Part shown: positions 1 through 5,560 of the stretch, one piece after another
Layout of the letters: every line of letters starts with the position of its first letter
How positions within the stretch are numbered: position 1 is the stretch's first letter
Notes under the pieces: model-generated
Told to the model about the DNA's origin: nothing
Databases searched by the model: none
What the model saw: only the letters and a program-made list of their open reading frames with translations
Made by a program: the position numbers and the translations under genes
Origin: CACORA01 sp044234625
GTDB lineage: Bacteria; Planctomycetota; Planctomycetia; Pirellulales; UBA1268
Length of the DNA: 6,467 nucleotides
Direction: 5' to 3'
NCBI GenBank assembly: GCA_044234625.1
Contig: JBIIIP010000130.1
Span: forward strand, 1 to 6,467

Positions 1-46
1 AGCCATCACAGGAGGCGAATTTGTAGACGGCGATGCGGGGGGGCAT
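1..46 (-). CDS. hydD: Group 3b [NiFe]-hydrogenase delta (small) subunit, first 15 codons only
   Basis: An ATG 21 nt after the hydG stop opens a frame that runs off the window: Met-Pro-Pro-Arg-Ile-Ala-Val-Tyr-Lys-Phe-Ala-Ser-Cys-Asp-Gly. This matches the expected N-terminus of group 3b hydrogenase small subunits, where a short beta strand is followed by Lys-Phe-Ala-Ser-Cys-Asp-Gly-Cys-Gln; the first Cys is a ligand of the proximal [4Fe-4S] cluster next to the Ni-Fe site. The second Cys would be just past the window edge. The position after hydB and hydG is exactly that of hydD in the beta-gamma-delta-alpha operon. Upstream there is only a weak, distant AAAGGG (14 nt from the ATG) and a close GAGAA, so the start rests mainly on homology. 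With so few residues the call depends heavily on context. Confidence 0.75.
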   Translation of the reverse strand, partial: MPPRIAVYKFASCDG

Positions 47-67
47 TGGTTCTCGGCGGGCCCTTTG

Positions 68-973
68 TCACAGGTATGGGATCTCCAGGAAGCGTGCGAT
101 GCGGTCGTAGATGAAAACGGGGCCGTCGCGGCAGACGAACTCGGGCCCGAACTGGCACAGGCCGCACAGCCGGGCGGCGCAGATCATGTTGCGCTCCATG
201 GAAAGATAGATGGCTGCGGTAGGAATGCCGGCGTCGTGGCCGCGGGCCGCGACGGCCCGCATCATGGGCTCAGGGCCACAGCAGAGGAGACCGGTGCGGG
301 ACGGATCGATGGGTAGGTCGTCGAGGAGCGCGGTCACCAGCCCCACCCGGCCCGGCCAGGCATCGTCACCGGCATCGACGATTGTTCGCACGTCGATGCC
401 GGCCTCGCGCCAGGCCGTGTACTCGCCCGCAAAGAGCAGGTCGGCCGGGGTCTTGGCGCCGCAGAGCACGGTGACGCGGCCGAAGTCGTCGCGGCGGTGG
501 ACGATGGCGATGATCGCTGCCCGCACCGACGCCAGCCCCACGCCCCCCACGGCGATCACGGCATCGCGGCCGCGAAGATCAGCGAGCGGCCAGGGTGTGC
601 CGAAGGGGCCGCGGAGCACGACCTCGCTGCCGATGTCTCGGCAGGCGAGGGCCTGAGTGACGTTGCCCACCGCCTTCACGGTGTGGCCGACGAGCCGCGT
701 GTCGCCCGGATCGGAGCTGATCGAGATCGCCGCCTCGCCGATGCCGGGCAGGTAGAGCATGTTGAACTGCCCGGGGGCGAAGCGGTAGCGGCCGGCCGCG
801 CGGGTGTCGCGAAACTCCAGGCTGTAGGTGCGCACGTCGGCCGCCTCGTCCCGCACCGCGGCGATCCGCATCACGTGGTGCTGCCAGGCATCGCGGCCGT
901 CGGCCAGCGGCGCGGGCGCGGGGGTGTCGATGACCGGCGGAGCGGGGCAGGCGATGCGCGGCGGAGCATTCAC
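68..973 (-). CDS. hydG: Group 3b [NiFe]-hydrogenase (sulfhydrogenase) gamma subunit, FAD/NAD(P)-binding
   Basis: A 301-residue flavoprotein of the ferredoxin-NADP reductase superfamily (HydG/AsrB/PyrK-like) that should exchange electrons between NAD(P)H and the Fe-S subunits. The FAD-domain motif Gly-Gln-Phe-Asn-Met-Leu-Tyr-Leu-Pro-Gly-Ile-Gly-Glu is at 68-80, followed by Ile-Ser-Ile-Ser-Ser-Asp-Pro (83-89). The NAD(P)-domain glycine motif Gly-Gly-Val-Gly-Leu-Ala-Ser is at 143-149, and Cys-Cys-Gly-Pro-Glu-Pro-Met-Met at 231-238. The C-terminal [2Fe-2S] ligands are Cys265-x4-Cys270-x2-Cys273-x7-Cys281, followed by Asp-Gly-Pro-Val-Phe, a strong HydG/AsrB match. The GTG at 973 is chosen because it forms a GTGA overlap with the hydB stop; the longer upstream frame only shadows hydB. 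The first 30 residues are Pro/Ala-rich and variable, so a start at Met35 is possible but would leave little N-terminus before the FAD domain. A Ser replaces the Pro usual in the glycine motif. Confidence 0.92.
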   Translation of the reverse strand: MNAPPRIACPAPPVIDTPAPAPLADGRDAWQHHVMRIAAVRDEAADVRTYSLEFRDTRAAGRYRFAPGQFNMLYLPGIGEAAISISSDPGDTRLVGHTVKAVGNVTQALACRDIGSEVVLRGPFGTPWPLADLRGRDAVIAVGGVGLASVRAAIIAIVHRRDDFGRVTVLCGAKTPADLLFAGEYTAWREAGIDVRTIVDAGDDAWPGRVGLVTALLDDLPIDPSRTGLLCCGPEPMMRAVAARGHDAGIPTAAIYLSMERNMICAARLCGLCQFGPEFVCRDGPVFIYDRIARFLEIPYL

Positions 974-2118
974 GGTGCGGGCGATTGGCGGATGGCCGCC
1001 ACCTCCTCGGTGATGTCGATGCCCACCGGGCACCAGGTGATGCAGCGGCCGCAGCCGGTGCAGCCCGAGGTGCCGAACTGGTCGATCCAGCCGGCGAGCT
1101 TGTGGGTGAGCCACTGCCGGTAGCGAGAGGCCGTCGTCGGTCGGGCGTTGCCGCCATGCATCTGCGAGTGCTCGAGCGTAAAACAGGAGGCCCAGTGCCT
1201 CTCGCGCGACACCTCATCTCCGGTGAGATCGGTCACCTCGGTCACGGACGAGCAGAAGCAGGTGGGGCAGACAAGCGTGCAGTTGGCGCAGGAGAGGCAA
1301 CGGTCGGCGACCTCCGCCCACCGCGGATGGGCGAGGTTGTCGAAAAGCAGGTCGCGGATACCGTCGGTGTCGAGGCTCCGCGGACGTGGCTCGCCGTCCT
1401 GCGGCTGCCGGGCATGCATCGCCTCACCGAGCCGGACGGGCACCTCGCGCACCGCCGCGGCCTCGTCGGCCGAGAGGAGCATGAGCGCGGTGCGTTCGCC
1501 GATCTCGCGGAGCACCGCCGCGCCGGCCTCGGTCGCCGCCTCGACGGCGAAGCGGTCGCCGACTTCCGTGAGCGCGAGGTCGAAGCCGGGGCCGGCCGTC
1601 GGGCCGCAGCCCATCGAATGGCAGAAACACGTGGCCGCCGCGCGGCGGCAATGCACGGCGACCACGAAGAGGCTCTTGCGGCGGGCCTCGTACCGCACGT
1701 CGATGGCGTCGCCCGCCATGAAGATCCGGTCTTGGATGGCCAGGGCGGCGAGGTCGCAGCCGCGGACGCCGATCACGGCGAGAGCCTCTGCGGCGGGCGC
1801 GGGCGTCGTCTCCTGCCAGCCGCCGTCGCCGCGTTGCCACGACTCGAACGTCTCCCGCGGCGGGAAAAGAAAATTCTTCAGCGAGTGCGGCCCCACGACG
1901 TGGTCGAACGTGCCGGCAGACCCGTCGCGCCGCAGCCGGTAGTGGCCGCCGTCCTGCTCGTCGATCCAGCCGGTGGGCAGCGCGGCGGCCGAATCGAGAT
2001 CGCGATACACGACCGCGCTGTCGGCCACCTGCGGGCCCACGACGCGGTGGCCGCGGCCGCGGAGCACGTCGATGAGATGCTGCATGTCGGCGCGGCGAAG
2101 CCAGCAAGGCGTGGTCAT
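970..2118 (-). CDS. hydB: Group 3b [NiFe]-hydrogenase (sulfhydrogenase) beta subunit, 4Fe-4S protein
   Basis: A 382-residue cytoplasmic electron-transfer protein of the HydB/AsrA family, which relays electrons between the flavin subunit and the hydrogenase small subunit. Two [4Fe-4S] ferredoxin motifs are seen at the C-terminus: Cys274-x2-Cys-x2-Cys-x3-Cys284-Pro and Cys353-x2-Cys-x2-Cys-x3-Cys363-Pro. Other family landmarks, judged from memory of the Pyrococcus furiosus protein, are Lys-Asn-Phe-Leu-Phe-Pro-Pro-Arg-Glu (81-89), Gly-Val-Arg-Gly-Cys-Asp (117-122), Cys-Phe-Cys (164-166) and the Arg-Glu-Arg-His-Trp-Ala-Ser-Cys segment (305-312). Length is normal. The ATG at 2118 is chosen because the conserved region starts soon after it; the frame stays open upstream into the toroid gene, but that part has no similarity I can see. 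The stop overlaps the hydG GTG start (GTGA). AsrA of anaerobic sulfite reductase is the main alternative, but the following hydD-like start favours the hydrogenase. Confidence 0.92.
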   Translation of the reverse strand: MTTPCWLRRADMQHLIDVLRGRGHRVVGPQVADSAVVYRDLDSAAALPTGWIDEQDGGHYRLRRDGSAGTFDHVVGPHSLKNFLFPPRETFESWQRGDGGWQETTPAPAAEALAVIGVRGCDLAALAIQDRIFMAGDAIDVRYEARRKSLFVVAVHCRRAAATCFCHSMGCGPTAGPGFDLALTEVGDRFAVEAATEAGAAVLREIGERTALMLLSADEAAAVREVPVRLGEAMHARQPQDGEPRPRSLDTDGIRDLLFDNLAHPRWAEVADRCLSCANCTLVCPTCFCSSVTEVTDLTGDEVSRERHWASCFTLEHSQMHGGNARPTTASRYRQWLTHKLAGWIDQFGTSGCTGCGRCITWCPVGIDITEEVAAIRQSPAP

Positions 2119-2150
2119 GCGGGATACCGACGCTGTCTCGGGGCGGGATG
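2119..2150 (-). other. 32-nt junction between the ExbBD/toroid module and the hydrogenase module
   Basis: The gap between the toroid-protein stop and the hydB start is too short for an ordinary promoter and terminator together. A 5-bp GGGCG/CGCCC pairing can be drawn across the stop codon (2141-2145 with 2156-2160), but it has a 10-nt loop and no T-run on the minus strand, so it is not a convincing terminator. No Shine-Dalgarno sequence precedes hydB. The hydrogenase genes are therefore either read through from upstream or use a promoter inside the 3' end of the toroid gene. Confidence 0.5.
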
Positions 2151-5126
2151 TCACTCGCCCAAACTGTACGTCGGCAGGTGCCGATAAGGCACCTCCAGCG
2201 TGAGCAGATGGAGCGTGGTCACGTAGATCCGCCCGCCATATTGCCCCCAGCGATCGGGCGTGGCGCCGAGCGGATCCCAACTGCCGGCCAACGGGCCCGA
2301 GGTGGACTGGTGGACCGACAGCGTGCCGTCGAGGCTGGCGTACCAACTGTCCCACTCCGCGCCGCCGGTGTGAACCAGCACCTGCGAGATGTAGTACCAC
2401 AGATAACAGTCGCGGACCTTCTGCTGCGTCGAGCCGTAGATGGGCCGCACCGCGGCCAGAGCCCGACCGTTGTCGATGACCTGCTGGTCGGTCTTCTTCC
2501 AGCCGGTATGCAGCCGCATCAGCGTTCCCAGCGCGGTCATGCATGCGGTGGACAATTCCGACGGCCGCTGGTCGGTCTTGCGGGCGTTGTAGTGGAAGCG
2601 GGCGAGCGGGTTTTTCGCACCCGCGCTCGTGAGGGGGATCGTCGATGCGTCGAGCAGCCCGCGGACGCCTTCGAGCGTGCGCGGCTCGACGGGCACCCGC
2701 GCCAGTTGCCCAGAGCGCAGGGCCACGAGCATCCATCCCGAGACGGAAAGATCGGCGTCGCTGCGCGGTGTATACCGCCAGCCGCCACGATCCGGGTGTT
2801 GGCTCGTGGTGATGAACCCGCAGGCCCGCTCCGCGGCGGGCCGGATGATCTCGTCGCCCGTCATCCCCACCGCCTCGCAGAGGGCCATCGTGGCGATGCC
2901 GTGGCTGTAGAGCCAGCCACAGCTGTTGGAGAGCGGGTCGGCGGGCACGAAGAGATCGCCGTCGTTCTTCTGCACCGAGAGGAGAAACTCCAGCCCGCGC
3001 CGCACGGTGTCGCGGTAAGGCCCCGAGAAATGGTCGTGGCCGGCGCCGAGAAAGCTCAGCAACGCCAGACCCGTCGCCGCCGTGTCGGACGCCAGCTTGG
3101 GCGCGGTCTCCTCGGCCGAGCCGGGATACGACCCGAGCTGCCAGCGGCCATCGGGACGCTGCGCCCGCCGGAGAAACTCGAGGCCGCGGTCGACCATCGA
3201 GTCGGTCTGGCGCTTGTTGCGTTTTTCCCGGGCGCGATTCGCAAACGGCGCCGCGACCTCGCGCACGCGGTCCTCGGCGGGCAGCACGATCGCCGTCGCC
3301 CGCGGCAGTGAGGCGACCGTCGCCGCGGGCGCGGCAACGCCGTCGGCAGCCGCGCGGCGCCCACCGCCGCCGGCGGCAAGCGACGAGAGTTGGATCGCGG
3401 CCGCCGGATCCTCGAGGCCGTCGAGCGAAAGCCCATCGCCCTCGTCGGCGGATGCCTCCGCGCCGGCCGGCGCGGAGGCACTGCGGGAAATGGCCGTCTC
3501 TCCGGCCGACCGCCGGCCGCCGCGATCGGCACGCGCCGCCGGCCGCAGCCCAGCACTACCCGGTTCGCCACCTCCTGCGGAATTCCTGGCGGCATTGCCA
3601 TCGTCTCCGGCGGCTTCACCCACGGCGGCATCGGCCAGCGCGTCGGCCTGCACGGCGGGGCCGTCGTCACCGCCGGCGGCGATTTCCGCGCGGCCGAGCG
3701 AACCGCCCCCGGCATCACCGGCGGCTTCGAGCGCATCGTCGTCGCCGGTGGTGCGGCCGTCGCGGCCCGCGCCGGCGATGGCCGCGGCGGCTCCGGCGGC
3801 CGGCGTTCCCGCGCCGACCTCATCGGCCACGTCGCCCTCACCGGGCGCGGCTCCGGCAATCACGCCGCCGGCCGTGCTGCGATCCGCATCGCCGCGGCCG
3901 CGGGCTCCGCCGACGGGCCGCGCGGCAGGCCGCGGCGCGGCAGCCGCTGCGGTGCTTCCCTCCGCCCCGCCTTCGCCCCCGGCATCAGACTCCGCCGCGG
4001 GCAACGCCACCTCGCCGCGCGAGGCGGCGTCTGCGGAGGCCGCCGACAGTTGCGACCGCGCGAGCGCTGACGGTGATCCAGCGGTCGTCGTGCCGCCCGC
4101 CGTCGATGGATCGGCGCGCGACGACCGCGCGGCCGTGGCGACGGCTGCAGCAGAGGCCGCGGAACCGGCTGTGACGGCGAGGGCGTCGGCGTCGAGTTGC
4201 ACCGCTGCGGCCGCGGCGTCCGTGGCGGCCTGCGGCGTCCGCGCCGACGATGCCTGACGATGCGCGGGCTGCGTCGCCGAGGGGCGGAGCGTCGGCCGAG
4301 CGGGGGTGTCGTCGGCCGCGCTTGCCGCCAGCGCGAGCGGAGCGGGCTTTCCGCTCTCTGCCGCGCGGTCGGCCTTGGGCGTGGCCTGCCGGGAGATCGC
4401 GGCGGCTTGCGGCGTCGCCGCTTTCTCGCGTTGCGCGGCCGCCGCCCGTGGCGACGCGGGCACGCGGGGCTTCGCGTCGGGTAGGAGCGCTACCTCCCGT
4501 GGCTGCCGCGATGGAGTGGCCTGCGGGGAGCGGTCAACGCGGTTCGTCCGCGGTGCCGCCGCCGCGGGCCGCGGTGTTGACGCCGGCTTGGAGGCCTCGC
4601 CTTTCGTGGTCAGCGTGTCGGCCTTGGCCGTCTGCGGACCCGACTTGTCGAGGGCCGACCGCTCGAGCTGCCGTGCGGCCTCAGGGCGGGCGGCATCGGC
4701 CGTGGCAGACCGCTGCGGCGTGCGGGCCTCGGCCTTCCGCTCTTCATCCGGCTCGCGCACCTGCTGCGGCGCGACATTGCGGGCCGGCTGCCATCCGCTC
4801 GGCTGCCGGGTGGCCGCGGGCTGCCGCGCGGAAAGCGACACGTCGAGCGGCTTCTCGTGGGCCGGCGCATCGGCCGCCGCCTTCGCCACCTCGAGCGGAA
4901 AGTCGACGGCCAGCCGCGGCTTGAAAATAGTGGTGCCGGTGGGATTGTCGGGCGCCTGCGACGGCAGGATGCCCAGGCTCGTGGTGGCCAGGCCGCCGGC
5001 AAGGATCATGTGGAGGATGATGCTCAGGAGCGTGGCCACCCACAGGCTCGTGCGCTGGTCAGGGCGGGCCTTCTCGGCCGCGGGGGAGGATGGGGGGTTG
5101 TGCATCGCGCCACGCTCGCGCGCCAT
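2151..5126 (-). CDS. TonB-like membrane-anchored protein with long linker and C-terminal squalene-cyclase-like toroid domain
   Basis: About 991 residues. A short basic N-terminus precedes one membrane helix at about residues 28-52. This helix has Thr-Leu-Leu-Ser-x3-His, and Ser35, His39, Leu46 and Ser50 match the spacing of TonB Ser16, His20, Leu27 and Ser31. Residues 90-640 are low-complexity Ala/Pro/Gly/Arg/Asp linker. Residues 641-991 form an alpha/alpha toroid like terpene cyclases and prenyltransferases. A full QW motif is at 647-662 (Arg-Gly-x2-Phe-Leu-x3-Gln-x3-Gly-x-Trp), with further copies near 711-726 and 767-783 and a Gly-Ser-Trp-Asp-Pro near 948. The cyclase Asp-x-Asp-Asp acid motif is not seen; Ser-Asp-Ala-Asp-Leu-Ser-Val-Ser-Gly-Trp (789-798) occupies a comparable position. 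I infer an ExbB/ExbD-energised periplasmic device with a binding rather than a catalytic toroid. No good ribosome-binding site marks the start: ATG 5126 is chosen for its distance from the exbD stop, and ATG 5105 is nearly as likely. Confidence 0.88.
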   Translation of the reverse strand: MARERGAMHNPPSSPAAEKARPDQRTSLWVATLLSIILHMILAGGLATTSLGILPSQAPDNPTGTTIFKPRLAVDFPLEVAKAAADAPAHEKPLDVSLSARQPAATRQPSGWQPARNVAPQQVREPDEERKAEARTPQRSATADAARPEAARQLERSALDKSGPQTAKADTLTTKGEASKPASTPRPAAAAPRTNRVDRSPQATPSRQPREVALLPDAKPRVPASPRAAAAQREKAATPQAAAISRQATPKADRAAESGKPAPLALAASAADDTPARPTLRPSATQPAHRQASSARTPQAATDAAAAAVQLDADALAVTAGSAASAAAVATAARSSRADPSTAGGTTTAGSPSALARSQLSAASADAASRGEVALPAAESDAGGEGGAEGSTAAAAAPRPAARPVGGARGRGDADRSTAGGVIAGAAPGEGDVADEVGAGTPAAGAAAAIAGAGRDGRTTGDDDALEAAGDAGGGSLGRAEIAAGGDDGPAVQADALADAAVGEAAGDDGNAARNSAGGGEPGSAGLRPAARADRGGRRSAGETAISRSASAPAGAEASADEGDGLSLDGLEDPAAAIQLSSLAAGGGGRRAAADGVAAPAATVASLPRATAIVLPAEDRVREVAAPFANRAREKRNKRQTDSMVDRGLEFLRRAQRPDGRWQLGSYPGSAEETAPKLASDTAATGLALLSFLGAGHDHFSGPYRDTVRRGLEFLLSVQKNDGDLFVPADPLSNSCGWLYSHGIATMALCEAVGMTGDEIIRPAAERACGFITTSQHPDRGGWRYTPRSDADLSVSGWMLVALRSGQLARVPVEPRTLEGVRGLLDASTIPLTSAGAKNPLARFHYNARKTDQRPSELSTACMTALGTLMRLHTGWKKTDQQVIDNGRALAAVRPIYGSTQQKVRDCYLWYYISQVLVHTGGAEWDSWYASLDGTLSVHQSTSGPLAGSWDPLGATPDRWGQYGGRIYVTTLHLLTLEVPYRHLPTYSLGE
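3207..4859 (-). other. Segment coding the ~550-residue low-complexity linker of the TonB-like toroid protein
   Basis: This segment encodes residues 90-640 and contains no recognisable domain. By hand count, residues 91-300 are Pro/Gln/Arg/Lys-rich with about 35 basic and 21 acidic residues. Residues 301-370 are mostly Ala/Ser/Thr. Residues 371-580 are Gly/Ala/Asp/Glu-rich with about 35 acidic and 15 basic residues. A short basic stretch (about 631-640, Arg-Ala-Arg-Glu-Lys-Arg-Asn-Lys-Arg) leads into the toroid. No exact tandem repeat is obvious, so it looks like drifted, disordered sequence. TonB and TolA also have periplasm-spanning linkers, but this one is several times longer than the TonB proline-rich linker. 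The extreme GC content leaves long open frames on both strands, which are not separate genes. Confidence 0.8.
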
Positions 5127-5142
5127 CGGGCGCGCGCCATCG
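5117..5142. repeat. Two 12-bp direct repeats, 14-bp period, at the start of the toroid-protein gene
   Basis: The plus-strand sequence CGCGCGCCATCG occurs at 5117-5128 and again at 5131-5142. On the minus strand each copy contains an ATG (at 5126 and 5140) just after the exbD stop codon. Only the ATG at 5126 is in frame with the long protein; the one at 5140 is 14 nt away and out of frame. The repeat looks like a small tandem duplication that replaced or displaced the normal ribosome-binding region, which would explain why no Shine-Dalgarno sequence is visible. Confidence 0.7.
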
Positions 5143-5143
5143 C

Positions 5144-5560
5144 TCAATTTTCGCTGGCCGACTGAACCTGGTAGTCCTCGATGCCCGCCTGCACGCACGC
5201 ATTCATGGCACCGACGACGAACTTGTGCGGCACGTTCTCATCGGCCCGCACGACCACCTTCTGCCGCTGCGGGTTGTCGGCCGCAGCCTGGCGGAGCGCG
5301 GCGGTGAGGTCGGGCAGCGTGATCGGCTTCGCGCCGGCGAAGTAGCGGCCTTCACGGTCGATGTTGATGATGAATTCGGTGGTCCGGCTGGTGAGCGGCC
5401 GGGCGGCGCTGGCCTTGGGGAGGACCACGTCGATGTAGCGGTCGGCCTCCTCCAGCTTGCTCGCCACGAGAAAGAAGATCATCAGCAGGAACACGACGTC
5501 GATCATCGGCGTCAGTTCGAGACCGCTGGCGAGCCGCCCCTTGTAGATTCGCACGCTCAT
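5144..5560 (-). CDS. exbD: ExbD/TolR-family biopolymer transport protein
   Basis: A 138-residue protein with one N-terminal membrane helix (about residues 17-35) and a periplasmic domain. The motif Leu-Glu-Leu-Thr-Pro-Met-Ile-Asp-Val-Val-Phe-Leu-Leu at residues 14-26 is diagnostic. Asp21 corresponds to the proton-carrying aspartate of ExbD and TolR. The periplasmic part includes Lys-Val-Val-Val-Arg-Ala-Asp-Glu-Asn-Val-Pro (101-111), followed by a helix containing Val-Val-Gly-Ala-Met-Asn, typical of the ExbD/TolR fold. The frame is open further upstream, but the ATG at 5560 is chosen because it starts exactly at the family N-terminus, overlaps the exbB stop as ATGA, and has a GAAGGG Shine-Dalgarno sequence 8 nt upstream. 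The TonB-like anchored gene begins about 17 nt after the stop. With ExbB it should use the proton motive force across the inner membrane to move that partner. Confidence 0.96.
   Translation of the reverse strand: MSVRIYKGRLASGLELTPMIDVVFLLMIFFLVASKLEEADRYIDVVLPKASAARPLTSRTTEFIINIDREGRYFAGAKPITLPDLTAALRQAAADNPQRQKVVVRADENVPHKFVVGAMNACVQAGIEDYQVQSASEN

Noticed and set aside
2141..2160. Possible hairpin GGGCG/CGCCC over the toroid-gene stop codon
   Set aside because: The stem is only 5 bp with a 10-nt loop and no T-run follows on the minus strand; in such GC-rich DNA this is expected by chance and is not a credible intrinsic terminator.
2119..2736. Upstream extension of the hydB frame through the end of the toroid gene
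   Set aside because: The extra 206 codons are antisense-free but simply another frame of the toroid coding sequence, rich in Arg and Ala, with no HydB similarity; the known family N-terminus fits the ATG at 2118.
2154..3206. Toroid domain as a true hopanoid-forming squalene cyclase
   Set aside because: The domain is only about 350 residues, half the length of squalene-hopene cyclase, lacks Asp-x-Asp-Asp, and is tethered to an ExbBD-type anchor rather than embedded as a monotopic cyclase.
3207..4859. Linker region considered as a repeat array or mobile insertion
   Set aside because: No exact repeat unit, inverted ends or target duplication was found by eye. The frame stays open throughout and the composition shifts gradually, as expected for a disordered linker.
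5127..5198. Longer N-terminus of the toroid protein starting at the ATG at 5198
   Set aside because: It would overlap exbD by about 55 bp and add a stretch without recognisable features before the short basic N-terminus and membrane helix. The ATG at 5126 or 5105 fits TonB-like topology and operon spacing better.
985..5307. Chain of long open frames on the plus strand, up to about 400 codons, covering most of the window
   Set aside because: They are antisense to well-recognised genes, have Arg/Ala/Gly/Pro-rich translations without any recognisable domain, and are expected where GC is very high and stop codons are rare. No dual coding is claimed.
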